DNA of 64,000 bases. Source: Falsiroseomonas oleicola (lineage in GTDB: Bacteria; Pseudomonadota; Alphaproteobacteria; Acetobacterales; Acetobacteraceae). The notes under the pieces are model-generated. The model saw only the letters and a program-made list of their open reading frames with translations, had not been told where the DNA came from and did no database searches. The stretch is from the NCBI RefSeq assembly GCF_019029495.1, contig NZ_JAERQM010000005.1:248001-312000 (forward strand), in the 5' to 3' direction. Shown here in pieces: positions 1 to 7,933 of this stretch (its first letter is position 1; every line of letters starts with the position of its first letter). Both the position numbers and the translations under genes were made by a program.

Positions 1-285
1 GCCTTCGTGAATCTACGGACCGGTCGCGCCGGCAAGCTGCCCGCGCCGGTGGAAGGGTTTGCCGAGCGGCTGGATCCGCGCGCCCAGACGATGCTGGACA
101 ATGCGCTGTCCTGCTCGATCGTCGGCGGGCCGGAGACGGTGCGGCGCGAGCTGGCGGCCTTTCTGGACAGCACCGGCGCGGATGAGCTGATGGTGACGGC
201 GCAGGTGCATGACCATGCGGCGCGGCTGCGATCCTTTGCCATCCTCGCCGATGTGCGGGCCGAAGCGGCGCGCGCCGCCGCCTGA
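1..285 (+). CDS. LLM class flavin-dependent oxidoreductase, C-terminal fragment
   Basis: This is the last 94 codons of a gene that begins left of the window; the frame is open from base 1 and stops with TGA at 283-285. The C-terminal stretch FLDSTGADELMVTAQ followed by DHAARLRSFAIL is typical of the end of luciferase-like monooxygenases, which are FMNH2-dependent TIM-barrel enzymes. The GTG at 7 is internal and not a start. Only the C-terminal helix region is visible, so substrate and subgroup cannot be given. A 135-base gap separates it from the next gene on the same strand. Confidence 0.8.
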   Translation, partial: AFVNLRTGRAGKLPAPVEGFAERLDPRAQTMLDNALSCSIVGGPETVRRELAAFLDSTGADELMVTAQVHDHAARLRSFAILADVRAEAARAAA

Positions 286-420
286 TCCTGCATCCTTTCG
301 CCCGCTGCGCCGTTAAGGGCGCGGTGCGGCGCGGAGGGCGCGGCGCCGGGATCGAGGACCCAGCATGCGCCGCGTTGAAATTCCGATGCCGACCGCCTCG
401 TCCCGCCGGCTGTCCGGCGC

Positions 421-1554
421 GTGAACGCCCTGTCGCCAAGGCCCGGCTTGCCGCCCGGTGCGTCCGCCGATCTCCTCACCGGCCTGCGGCGCAGCCTGCC
501 GAAACTGGCGGCGGAGGCGGCGACGGTGGATGTGGACGGCGCATTCCCCGAAGCCGGAATCGGCCTGCTGCGACGCCTCGGCCTGCTCGCCGCACCGCTG
601 TCCCCCGCCCTGGGCGGCGCGGGATGGGGCACGATGCCTGAAGGCGCCGAGGCGCTTTGCCCCGCGCTGCGCCTGATCGGCCGTGCCAGCCTGCCGCTCG
701 GGCGGCTCTATGAGGGGCATGTGAACGCCCTGCGGCTGGTGCTGCGGCATGGCGGCCCGGCCCAGGCCGAGGCCGCCGCGCGGGATGCGCGGCAGGGCCT
801 GCTCTTCGCGGTCTGGAACACCGATGCGGCCGGCGATCCGCCGCTGGGCTTCACCGGAGGCGTGCTGCAGGGCGGCAAGGTGCTGTGTTCCGGCGCCGGC
901 TGGGTGGCGCGCGCCCTGGTGACGTCCCGCGCGACGCCGGAGGCGCCGCCGCAGATGCTGCTGGTGCCGCTGCGCCCCGGTGAGGGCGCGGACCTATCCC
1001 CCTGGACGGCGCAGGGCATGCGCGCCTCCGCCACCGGCCGCATGACCTTGACGGGCCTGCCGGCCGCGCCGCTCGGGCAGCCGGGCGACTATCTCCGCCA
1101 GCCGGATTTCTCGGCCGGCGCCTGGCGCTTCGCCGCCGTGCAATGCGGCGGGGTGGAGGCGGTGCTGGGCGTGCTGCGGGCGCATCTGGCGAGGTCCGGG
1201 CGTGGCGGCGATCCGCATCAGGCGGCGCGATTGGGCCAGGCGGCCATCGCGGCGGAGACGGCGCGGCTCTGGGTGGAATCGGCTGCGGCGAGGGCGGAGG
1301 CCGCGACGCCACCGGCCGAGACCGCCGCCTATGTGAACCTGGCCCGCCTGGCGGTGGAGCGCGCGGCGCTGGATGTGCTGGAATTGGCCCAGCGTTCCGT
1401 CGGCCTCGCCGCCTTCCTGCGCCCCGATCCGCTGGAGCGGGTGGCCCGCGACCTCGCCACCTATCTGCGCCAGCCAGCGCCCGACCGCGCCTTGGGCGAG
1501 GCCGCGGCCACCGTGCTCGGCGCGGCTGCCGAGCCGGGCGACCTGTGGTGTTGA
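421..1554 (+). CDS. Acyl-CoA dehydrogenase-like protein
   Basis: The 377-residue product resembles the acyl-CoA dehydrogenase fold: an N-terminal helical part (about 1-110), a middle beta domain (about 120-220) and a C-terminal four-helix domain with the segment LAQRSVGLAAFLRPDPLERVARDL, where these enzymes contact FAD and the partner subunit. It is divergent, and the usual catalytic glutamate cannot be assigned by eye. The start is the GTG at 421; it has no strong ribosome site, and GTG 721 would be too late. Its stop overlaps the start of the PIG-L gene, so it is probably translated together with the deacetylase and methyltransferase. With these neighbours it more likely acts on a bound acyl or amino-sugar intermediate than in beta-oxidation; that is inference. 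Confidence 0.75.
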   Translation: MNALSPRPGLPPGASADLLTGLRRSLPKLAAEAATVDVDGAFPEAGIGLLRRLGLLAAPLSPALGGAGWGTMPEGAEALCPALRLIGRASLPLGRLYEGHVNALRLVLRHGGPAQAEAAARDARQGLLFAVWNTDAAGDPPLGFTGGVLQGGKVLCSGAGWVARALVTSRATPEAPPQMLLVPLRPGEGADLSPWTAQGMRASATGRMTLTGLPAAPLGQPGDYLRQPDFSAGAWRFAAVQCGGVEAVLGVLRAHLARSGRGGDPHQAARLGQAAIAAETARLWVESAAARAEAATPPAETAAYVNLARLAVERAALDVLELAQRSVGLAAFLRPDPLERVARDLATYLRQPAPDRALGEAAATVLGAAAEPGDLWC

Positions 1555-2330
1555 AGGCTGGCGATTGGCTGCACCGCGCGGAGCGCGACCTGCCGCATGG
1601 CACCTCCCTGGCACCACTTCTGGGGACGGAGGGCGCGGCGCTGGTCCTGGCGCCGCATCCGGATGATGAGAGCCTCGGCTGTGGCGGGCTGCTGGCGACC
1701 TGCGTCGCGGAGAAGCGCCAGACGATGGTGGTGGTGGTCAGCGATGGCGCCGGCTCCCACCCCTTCTCCCGCGAATGGCCGCCGGAGCGGATGGCGGCGC
1801 TGCGCCAGGCGGAAGCGCGCACGGCCGTGGTGATGCTGGGCCTCGACCCGGCGCTGCAACTGCATTTCCTGGGACTGCCGGACCGCGCCGTTCCGGAACG
1901 GGGCGCGTCCTTCACGGCGGCGCTCGAGCGCCTGGTGCTGCTGGCGCCGAAGCCGCCACTGACCATCTTCACCGCCTGGCGCCACGATCCGCATTGTGAC
2001 CATGCGGCCACCCATGTGCTGGCGGCGGCGCTGCTGCGGCGCCTCGGGCCTGGCGTGCGGTTGCTGGAGTATCCGGTCTGGGGGCTGGCGCATGCACATG
2101 CCATCCCCGGCTTTCCCCTGCCGCCGGCACCCGTGCTGCAAGGCCCGCCGCGGGGATATCGCCTGGATGTCCGCCTTCAGCTTGGCGCCAAGCGCCGGGC
2201 GGTCGCGGCGCATCGGTCCCAACTCGGCGAGGTGGTGCGGGACGATCCAGGCGGCTTCGTGCTGCCCCAGGCGGCGCTCGACCTGGCCTTTCGCGATGAA
2301 GAACTGTTCCTGGAGCCGCCCGACGCATGA
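1548..2330 (+). CDS. PIG-L family deacetylase
   Basis: This 260-residue protein has the PIG-L/LmbE signature: APHPDDE at about 35-41 (zinc-binding His and Asp plus the catalytic Asp) and HCDHAATH near 140, which supplies the third metal ligand. The family removes acetyl groups from GlcNAc units of glycolipids, mycothiol precursors and antibiotics. The start is ambiguous: GTG 1545, GTG 1548 and TTG 1551 are consecutive in-frame codons, all overlapping or touching the upstream stop at 1552-1554; GTG 1548 is chosen. The longer in-frame opening upstream lies inside the dehydrogenase and has no homologous look. The gene overlaps the methyltransferase by the four bases ATGA. Confidence 0.88.
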   Translation: MLKAGDWLHRAERDLPHGTSLAPLLGTEGAALVLAPHPDDESLGCGGLLATCVAEKRQTMVVVVSDGAGSHPFSREWPPERMAALRQAEARTAVVMLGLDPALQLHFLGLPDRAVPERGASFTAALERLVLLAPKPPLTIFTAWRHDPHCDHAATHVLAAALLRRLGPGVRLLEYPVWGLAHAHAIPGFPLPPAPVLQGPPRGYRLDVRLQLGAKRRAVAAHRSQLGEVVRDDPGGFVLPQAALDLAFRDEELFLEPPDA

Positions 2331-2908
2331 GCCGTGACAGCATCCGGCCCGACTATTTCGAGGCGCTGTATCGTGCGGACCCCGATCCCTGGGGCTTCGC
2401 CGACAGCGATTATGAGCGGACGAAATACGCCGAGACCCTCGCTGCTTTGCCACGCGACCGCTATGCGCGCGCCTTCGAGGCCGGCTGCTCCATCGGCGTG
2501 TTGACGGAGGCGCTGGCCCCGCGCTGCGATTCGCTGCTGGCGGTGGATGCGGCGGCGAATGCCCTGGCGGATGCCCAGGCCCGCTGCGCCGCGCTGCCGC
2601 AGGTCAGGCTGGCCCGTGCCGTGCTGCCGGGGGATTGGCCGCTGGGCGAGAGCTTCGACCTGATGCTGTTCTCCGAGATGCTCTACTACCTCGATGCGCG
2701 CGACCTGCGCCGGCTGGCGGCCTGCGCCGAGGCGAGCCTGGCGCCGGGTGGCGACATCCTGCTGGTGCATTGGACAGGCGAGACCGACTATCCCCTGACC
2801 GGCGACGCGGCCACCGGTATCTTCTGCACGGCCCTGGCGCCGCGGGTGGTCATCACGCGGCAAGTTCGCACGGATCGCTACCGCCTGGACCTTCTGCGCG
2901 CCCATTGA
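2327..2908 (+). CDS. NodS-like SAM-dependent methyltransferase
   Basis: The product is a 193-residue class I methyltransferase. The N-terminal YFEALYRADPDPWGFADSDYE and the motif I glycine loop EAGCSIGVLT (51-60) match the NodS family, which N-methylates the amino sugar of Nod factors after deacetylation. Motif II (LAVDAA) and the motif IV region (FDLMLFSEMLYYL) are also visible. The start ATG overlaps the PIG-L stop as ATGA, so the two are almost certainly co-translated. Having a deacetylase immediately before a NodS-like methylase fits free-amine formation then N-methylation, but the acceptor here is unknown. Its last 56 bases overlap the convergent glycosyltransferase gene. Confidence 0.85.
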   Translation: MSRDSIRPDYFEALYRADPDPWGFADSDYERTKYAETLAALPRDRYARAFEAGCSIGVLTEALAPRCDSLLAVDAAANALADAQARCAALPQVRLARAVLPGDWPLGESFDLMLFSEMLYYLDARDLRRLAACAEASLAPGGDILLVHWTGETDYPLTGDAATGIFCTALAPRVVITRQVRTDRYRLDLLRAH

Positions 2909-4004
2909 GCAGCGGCCGTCCGCGCCGCAGCGCCGCCAGTATGGCGCGCGCGCGGGCGGCTTCGAGCGGCAGGTCGGCCAGGCGCAGGCTGCGCCGTCGC
3001 AGCGGCGCGGCGCCGGCCTGCAACGCCTCCCAGGCCGGCGCGAAACGTGGCTGTGCGGCCAGGGCGGTGAGCGTTGCGACCGGAAGCCGCAGCATCCGGG
3101 ACAGGCGCTGCGGGTCGTCGGGACGCGGCTGGCCCTGGTGCAGCCGGCGCAGCGCCTTGCGGCAGCGCAGCCGGAACAGCGCCGCCAGGGCGGGCTCCAG
3201 CCGTGCATCCACTGGCGCCTCCGGCCGTGCCAGGCGATCGCGCAGCGTATCCGCCATGCCGCCCGCCGCCCGCCCGGCCAGGCGGCAGGAGACGATGACC
3301 CGCGCCGCGGGACAGTGCCGCACCCGAAGCCCGGCGCGTTGCAACGCGGCGAACAGGGCCCGGTCCTCCCCCACCGGCACCGCCGGCAGCCCGCCGACGG
3401 CGCGATAGGCGGCGAGTCGCAGCGCGATGGAGGCGCCGGAATGCACCGCATGCCGCGGCCAGGGGTCGTGCGGGTCGGCCTCCACCAGGGCGGCCATTTC
3501 CTCCAGCAGCGCGGCATAGGCAGTCTCCGCCGCCTCCCGCTGCCGCAGCGATTCGGGCAGCTGGGCAGCCTCGGCCGGGTCGGGGGCATAGGTGCCGGCC
3601 ACGGCATCGGCGCCGGAGGCGAAGGCGGCGAGGTTGGCGGCGATCCAGCCCGGCTCGGCGCGGCCATCGGCATCCGTGCTGAACAGCAGCGCCTCCGCCG
3701 GCGGGTCGAGCAGCGCGGCGGCGGCCTCCATCGCCGCGCGGCGGGCGCCGCCGGCATGGGCGGAGGCGGGGGGCAGGCGGGCCTCCACCACCTCCAGCCG
3801 GAAGGGCAGGTCGGGGGCGAGGCGACGGGCGAGGGCTGCGGTGTCGTCGGTGCAGTTGTTGGCCAGGACCAGCACCGTCACCGCTTGCGGATCCACCCCC
3901 TGCTGGGCGGCCAGCGCGGCGAGGCAGGCGGGCAGTCGCGCCGCCTCGTCACGCGCCGGGATGGCGATTGCGAGGCGCGGCGTGGGGGCGAAGGTCTGCG
4001 GCAT
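2853..4004 (-). CDS. Family 2 glycosyltransferase
   Basis: The 383-residue product starts with the GT-A fold LAIAIPARDEAARLPACL (11-28), followed by LANNCTDDTA and the nucleotide-sugar-binding DAD motif at 111-113 (FSTDADGRAEPGW). VGEDRALF, seen further on, is the usual acceptor-side acidic motif. No membrane segments are evident, so it probably works in the cytosol or at the inner face of the membrane. It is encoded on the opposite strand and overlaps the methyltransferase tail to tail by 56 bases. With the neighbouring PIG-L deacetylase and NodS-like methylase it suggests transfer of an amino sugar that is later deacetylated and methylated. The donor and acceptor cannot be read from sequence. 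Confidence 0.87.
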   Translation of the reverse strand: MPQTFAPTPRLAIAIPARDEAARLPACLAALAAQQGVDPQAVTVLVLANNCTDDTAALARRLAPDLPFRLEVVEARLPPASAHAGGARRAAMEAAAALLDPPAEALLFSTDADGRAEPGWIAANLAAFASGADAVAGTYAPDPAEAAQLPESLRQREAAETAYAALLEEMAALVEADPHDPWPRHAVHSGASIALRLAAYRAVGGLPAVPVGEDRALFAALQRAGLRVRHCPAARVIVSCRLAGRAAGGMADTLRDRLARPEAPVDARLEPALAALFRLRCRKALRRLHQGQPRPDDPQRLSRMLRLPVATLTALAAQPRFAPAWEALQAGAAPLRRRSLRLADLPLEAARARAILAALRRGRPLLNGRAEGPGGSDPCELAA

Positions 4005-4050
4005 GGGGGCGCCGCATCAACGCCCCTTATGCCCGCACGTTCCCAGCGTC

Positions 4051-5682
4051 TCAGGCCGCTTCCACACCCTTGATGAAATCCGCGCCGCGCTCCGCGATCA
4101 TCAGCGTGGTCGCATAGGTATTGGCGGAGGTCATGCTGGGCATGATGGAGGCGTCGATCACGCGCAGCCCCTGCATGCCATGCACGCGCAGCCGGTCGTC
4201 CACCACGGCGCTCGGATCGGTTTCAGGCCCCATCCGCGCCGTGCCGATCAGGTGGTAGGTGGTGCTGCCGTTCTTCTTGGCGAAGTCCAGCAGCTCGTCG
4301 TCGCTTTGCACCTTCGGGCCGGGCAGCGTCTCGGCTTCCAGGTACTGCGCCAGTTCCGGCGTGCCGAGCATGCGGCGCAGCAGCCGCATGCCGCCGAGAT
4401 GCACGCGGATGTCCATGGGGTCGGAGAGGTAGTTCGGATTGATCTCCGGATCCTCGAAGACATTGGCGCTGCGCGCGCGCACCCAGCCGGTGCTTTCCGG
4501 GCGGTGCTGCCAGGCGCCGGCGGTGACGCCGGGATAGTCGTCCAGCACATAGACCTTGCCCTCGGCATAGCTGCCGGGGGTGAAGACGCATTGCAGGTCG
4601 GGCTGGTCGAGACCCTCGAAGCTCTTCCAGAAGACATGCACATGCGATGGCGTGGTGGCCAGGATGCTCGGCCGCCCGGTGGCCCAGCGTGCGATCTGCC
4701 CGCCGAGGCTGACGCCGCGCGCCAACTGGTTCAGGGTCTGCACGCCGGGCTTCGCGCGCATCACGAATCGGCTGGCATAGTGGTCGCGGAAATTGGCGCC
4801 GACGCCGCGCAACTCATGCACCACCGGCACGCCGAGCGAGGCCAGCAGCGCCGCCGGCCCGACGCCCGAGACCTGCAGCAGCCGCGCCGTGTTCACCGTG
4901 CCGGCGGAGAGGATCACCTCCTTCCGCGCCATCACGCGACGCGGCGGCGCGCCGGGGCCGGCGAGGTATTCGATGCCGATGGCGCGCTTGCCCTCGAACA
5001 GGATGCGGCTGGCGCGGGCATTGGTGCGGACGCTGAGATTGGGCCGCGCCATCGCGGGCTTCAGGAACGCAACGGCGGCGGAGATGCGGCGACCCTTGTG
5101 GATGGTGCGCTGGTAGTAGCCGACGCCGGCCTGGTCGCCGCTGTTGTAGTCGCGCGTGCGCGGAATCCCGATGCCCTCGCAGCCCTGGATGAAGGCCTCC
5201 GAGACCTGGTTGATCCAGTCCATGTCGGTGACGGGGATCGCGCCATCGGTGCGGCCGCGCGAATCGTCCGACAGGCCGATGCGATTCTCGCCGCGGCGGT
5301 AATAGGGCAGGCAATCGGCATAGCCCCAGCCGCGATTGCCGCGCTGCGCCCAACTGTCGAGGTCGGTCGGCTGGCCGCGATTGTAGATCATGCCATTGAC
5401 GGAGGAGGACCCGCCCAGCGTGCGCCCCTGCGTCGTGCTGATCCGCCGCCCGCCGGTCATCGGGATGGCCTCGGTCTTGAACTGCCAGGTCACCGCCGGG
5501 TTGGCGAGGGTCTTGATGAAGCCGGCGGGGATGTGGATGAAGGGGTTGCGGTCCGGCGGCCCGGCCTCCAGCACGCAGACCGTGGCGCCGGGATCGGCGC
5601 TCAGCCGGTTGGCGAGGACGGAACCGGCCGCGCCGGAGCCGACGATGACGTAGTCGAAGCTGTCGCCATCCGGCTTGGCCAT
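4051..5682 (-). CDS. GMC family oxidoreductase (choline dehydrogenase-like)
   Basis: This 543-residue flavoprotein has the FAD-binding motif GSGAAGSVLANRL at about 15-27, the GMC signature RTLGGSSSVNGM near 90, and the C-terminal catalytic block HLIGTARMG followed by DASIMPSMTSANTYAT near 505-520. The histidine of the first block and the asparagine-containing second block form the alcohol-oxidising site of choline and glucose dehydrogenases. Length is normal for the bacterial choline dehydrogenase-like branch. There is no signal peptide. It follows the RidA gene by 11 bases and is probably in the same transcript. The substrate is an alcohol, but which one is not evident; calling it betA would be unsafe because no betaine gene is nearby. 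Confidence 0.9.
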   Translation of the reverse strand: MAKPDGDSFDYVIVGSGAAGSVLANRLSADPGATVCVLEAGPPDRNPFIHIPAGFIKTLANPAVTWQFKTEAIPMTGGRRISTTQGRTLGGSSSVNGMIYNRGQPTDLDSWAQRGNRGWGYADCLPYYRRGENRIGLSDDSRGRTDGAIPVTDMDWINQVSEAFIQGCEGIGIPRTRDYNSGDQAGVGYYQRTIHKGRRISAAVAFLKPAMARPNLSVRTNARASRILFEGKRAIGIEYLAGPGAPPRRVMARKEVILSAGTVNTARLLQVSGVGPAALLASLGVPVVHELRGVGANFRDHYASRFVMRAKPGVQTLNQLARGVSLGGQIARWATGRPSILATTPSHVHVFWKSFEGLDQPDLQCVFTPGSYAEGKVYVLDDYPGVTAGAWQHRPESTGWVRARSANVFEDPEINPNYLSDPMDIRVHLGGMRLLRRMLGTPELAQYLEAETLPGPKVQSDDELLDFAKKNGSTTYHLIGTARMGPETDPSAVVDDRLRVHGMQGLRVIDASIMPSMTSANTYATTLMIAERGADFIKGVEAA

Positions 5683-5693
5683 GGTCGGTCTCC

Positions 5694-6155
5694 TCAGCCG
5701 CGCAGCAGAACCACGGCCTCGATCTCCACCGCGATGCCGCGCGGCAGGCTGCCCATGCCGACGGCGGAACGCGCCGGGCGCCCGGCCTCCCCGAACACAT
5801 CGACCAACAGGTCGGTGCAGCCATTGATGACTTCCGGCTGGTGGCCGAAATCCGGCGTGCCGCGCACCATGCCGAGCACTTTCAGGATGGTGTCCACCCG
5901 GTCCAGCGAGCCCAGTGCGTCGCGCATATTGGCCAGCAGGTTGAGGCCGCAGAGCCGCGCTGCGGCATAGCCCTGCGCCACATCCAGGTCATCGCCGACC
6001 ACACCCACCACGGAGCTGCCATCCGCCTGCCGCGGCCCGACACCGGACAGGAACAGCAGCCCGCCGCCGATTCGCCAGGGCACGTAGTTGCCCATGGGCT
6101 TGGGCGAGGCGGGCAGCACGAGACCCAGCTCGGTCAGGCGGCTTTCGGCGGACAT
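5694..6155 (-). CDS. RidA family protein
   Basis: The 153-residue protein has the chorismate-mutase-like RidA fold: NYVPWRIGGGLLFLSGVGPR near the N-terminus, LANMRDALGSLDRVDTILKVLGMV in the middle and ARSAVGMGSLPRGIAVEIEAVVLL at the end. The conserved arginine in ARSAVGM is the imine-binding residue of the family. RidA proteins hydrolyse reactive enamine/imine intermediates; this longer type resembles the YjgH-like subgroup, several of which accompany amine or alcohol oxidation enzymes. The ATG at 6155 starts the recognisable domain; a longer reading upstream has no support. It leads a two-gene unit with the GMC oxidoreductase. Confidence 0.88.
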   Translation of the reverse strand: MSAESRLTELGLVLPASPKPMGNYVPWRIGGGLLFLSGVGPRQADGSSVVGVVGDDLDVAQGYAAARLCGLNLLANMRDALGSLDRVDTILKVLGMVRGTPDFGHQPEVINGCTDLLVDVFGEAGRPARSAVGMGSLPRGIAVEIEAVVLLRG

Positions 6156-6353
6156 GGGTGTCTCCCTTTGGGTCCACGCATCCTGCCGGGCCACGCGCCG
6201 CTGATCCATCCCCCCCCGCATCTGGTCTGAAACCGCCCCGGTTAGCCATGCCTCAACCTCTGACGGGTAGGCTTCCTCCCGTGGCAGGAGGCCCGGACAC
6301 AGCTTGGCGGCGCGTGGCAAGGCCGCGCGCGCGGCGCTTCCGATGGAGTGGGC

Positions 6354-7142
6354 ATGAGGATCGCGATCTGCGTGAAGAAGGACATCCATGGCCTTCTGGC
6401 CGCGAGGATCCTGGCCGATCGGCTCAGCTTCGCGGAGCTGCGCTTCTTCTGCAGCGTCAAGACGCGTGAGGCGGAGCTGGATGTGCCGGCGCTGCGGCTG
6501 ATGAAGCTGCTGGAACGCGATGTCGCCATCGACACGCTGGCTGCGCTGGAATCGAGCATGCCTGGCCTGCCGCATCCGGAGACCTGGACGCCGCTGATGG
6601 ACATGAAGGCGGAAGGTGGCGCGGCGACGCTGCTCGCCTTCCGGCCCGATGTCGTCGTCTCCGCCCGCTTCAGCCTGATCTTCCCGCAGCGAGTCATCGA
6701 CGCGGTGCCGCGCGGCATCGTCAATGTCCATCCCGGCGCGCTGCCCGGCTATCGCGGCCTTTTCGCGCCCTTCTGGCAGGTGGCGAAGGGGGAACGCGAG
6801 CTGGGCTGCACGGTGCACATGGTCGATCGCGGCATCGATACCGGGCCGATCCTCGGCGTCGCGCGCGTGCCCTTCCAATCCTCCCGTTCCCTGATGTGGC
6901 ACACTTCGCGTCTCTATTCGGGCGGTGTGGAGATCGCGGCGCGCGCGGTCGCCACGCTGGCGCGCGGCGGCACCCCGCCGGGCACGCCGCAGCCGGCGGG
7001 CGGCGCCTATTTCCGCTTCCCCTCCGCCGCCGATTTCGCCGCGCTGCCGCTGCCCATCGTCAGCGCCCGCGACTATGCGGAAGTGCTGGGCCAGGCCTTT
7101 GCCGAACCCGCCATCGCGCATGCGGATCGGCAGGCGGCATGA
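6354..7142 (+). CDS. Formyltransferase family protein
   Basis: The 262-residue product contains the formyltransferase core NVHPGALPGYRG (about residues 122-133), with the catalytic Asn and His, and the catalytic Asp in MVDRGIDTGPIL. These are the residues used by methionyl-tRNA, phosphoribosylglycinamide and sugar-amine formyltransferases, all of which use formyl-tetrahydrofolate. The C-terminus lacks a clear tRNA-binding domain, so it is unlikely to be fmt. The start is ATG 6354, placed five bases after GGAG at 6345-6348; the GTG at 6348 is less likely. Its stop overlaps the next start as ATGA, tying it to the sensor operon that follows. Why a formyltransferase leads a signalling operon is unclear. 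Confidence 0.82.
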   Translation: MRIAICVKKDIHGLLAARILADRLSFAELRFFCSVKTREAELDVPALRLMKLLERDVAIDTLAALESSMPGLPHPETWTPLMDMKAEGGAATLLAFRPDVVVSARFSLIFPQRVIDAVPRGIVNVHPGALPGYRGLFAPFWQVAKGERELGCTVHMVDRGIDTGPILGVARVPFQSSRSLMWHTSRLYSGGVEIAARAVATLARGGTPPGTPQPAGGAYFRFPSAADFAALPLPIVSARDYAEVLGQAFAEPAIAHADRQAA

Positions 7143-7933
7143 GCGGCGGTCTTTCCTTCGCCACGCGTCTCAGCGGCGTCCTGGCGGTGATGCTGCTGCT
7201 GGGCTGCGGCCTGGCGGCGGGGCTGAACTACCTGAAGTTCGAACGCATGCTGCTGGAACAGCAGGCCCGCGTGCTGGAGATCCTGGCCGGTGAGCTGGGC
7301 AGCACGGTGGAGAACAGCCTGGCACTCGGCGTGCGCCTGGCCGGCGTGCCCGGCGCGCAGGCGTTGCTGGAACGCAGCCGTGCGGCGGAGCCGCTGATCG
7401 GCGGGCTGACCATCGCCGATGCCGATGGCGTGGTGCTGTTCGACACCGACCGCCAGAACCTCGGCACCAGCCTGCCACAGCAACGCTTCGAGGCGCTGGC
7501 GCGGCAGGAGGCCTGGCGCTTCCGCATCGGCGCCGATTACGGCATCGGTGCCCCCATCGTGAACGGCTTCGGCCAGCCGGAAGGCGCGGTGCTGCTGCGC
7601 TACGACCGGAGTGCGGTGGACGAACGCCTGGCGGCGGCGCTGCTCGCCATGGTGCAGGCGACGCTGCTGGCGCTCGCCATCGCGGTGCCGCTCGGCGCGC
7701 TGGCGCTGCACCTCGTCACCCGCCGCACCCGTCGCTGGTTCGCGGCGGTGGAGGAAGCGATGCAGCCCGGCGCACCGCCCGCGCCGCTGGCCGCCGGCCT
7801 GCAGGCCGCGATCGGCGAGGCCGATGGCGTGCTGCGCGATGCCGAGGGCCGGCTGGAGGAGATCGCCGCCGAGGTGCCCGAAGAGCTGCCCGAAGGCCCA
7901 CAGACGGAAACCCTGGAAAGGGCCATGACATGA
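7139..7933 (+). CDS. Membrane sensor-like protein with periplasmic domain
   Basis: The 264-residue protein has an N-terminal membrane segment (about 12-30), a periplasmic region of about 150 residues (LEILAGELGSTVENSLALGVRL onward, with DADGVVLFDTDRQNLGTS resembling a single Cache/PAS-like sensor core), a second membrane segment near 178-200 and a short charged cytoplasmic tail. No kinase, cyclase or methyl-accepting domain follows, so by itself it can only sense or recruit. It is joined to its neighbours by ATGA overlaps on both sides. The same N-terminal design recurs in the next gene, which suggests the two form a hetero-oligomeric receptor; this is inference. Confidence 0.7.
   Translation: MSGGLSFATRLSGVLAVMLLLGCGLAAGLNYLKFERMLLEQQARVLEILAGELGSTVENSLALGVRLAGVPGAQALLERSRAAEPLIGGLTIADADGVVLFDTDRQNLGTSLPQQRFEALARQEAWRFRIGADYGIGAPIVNGFGQPEGAVLLRYDRSAVDERLAAALLAMVQATLLALAIAVPLGALALHLVTRRTRRWFAAVEEAMQPGAPPAPLAAGLQAAIGEADGVLRDAEGRLEEIAAEVPEELPEGPQTETLERAMT

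Noticed and set aside
3592-5970. 792-codon plus-strand frame opposite the GMC oxidoreductase
   Set aside because: No domain, His/Arg/Ala-rich; the opposite strand carries intact GMC motifs.
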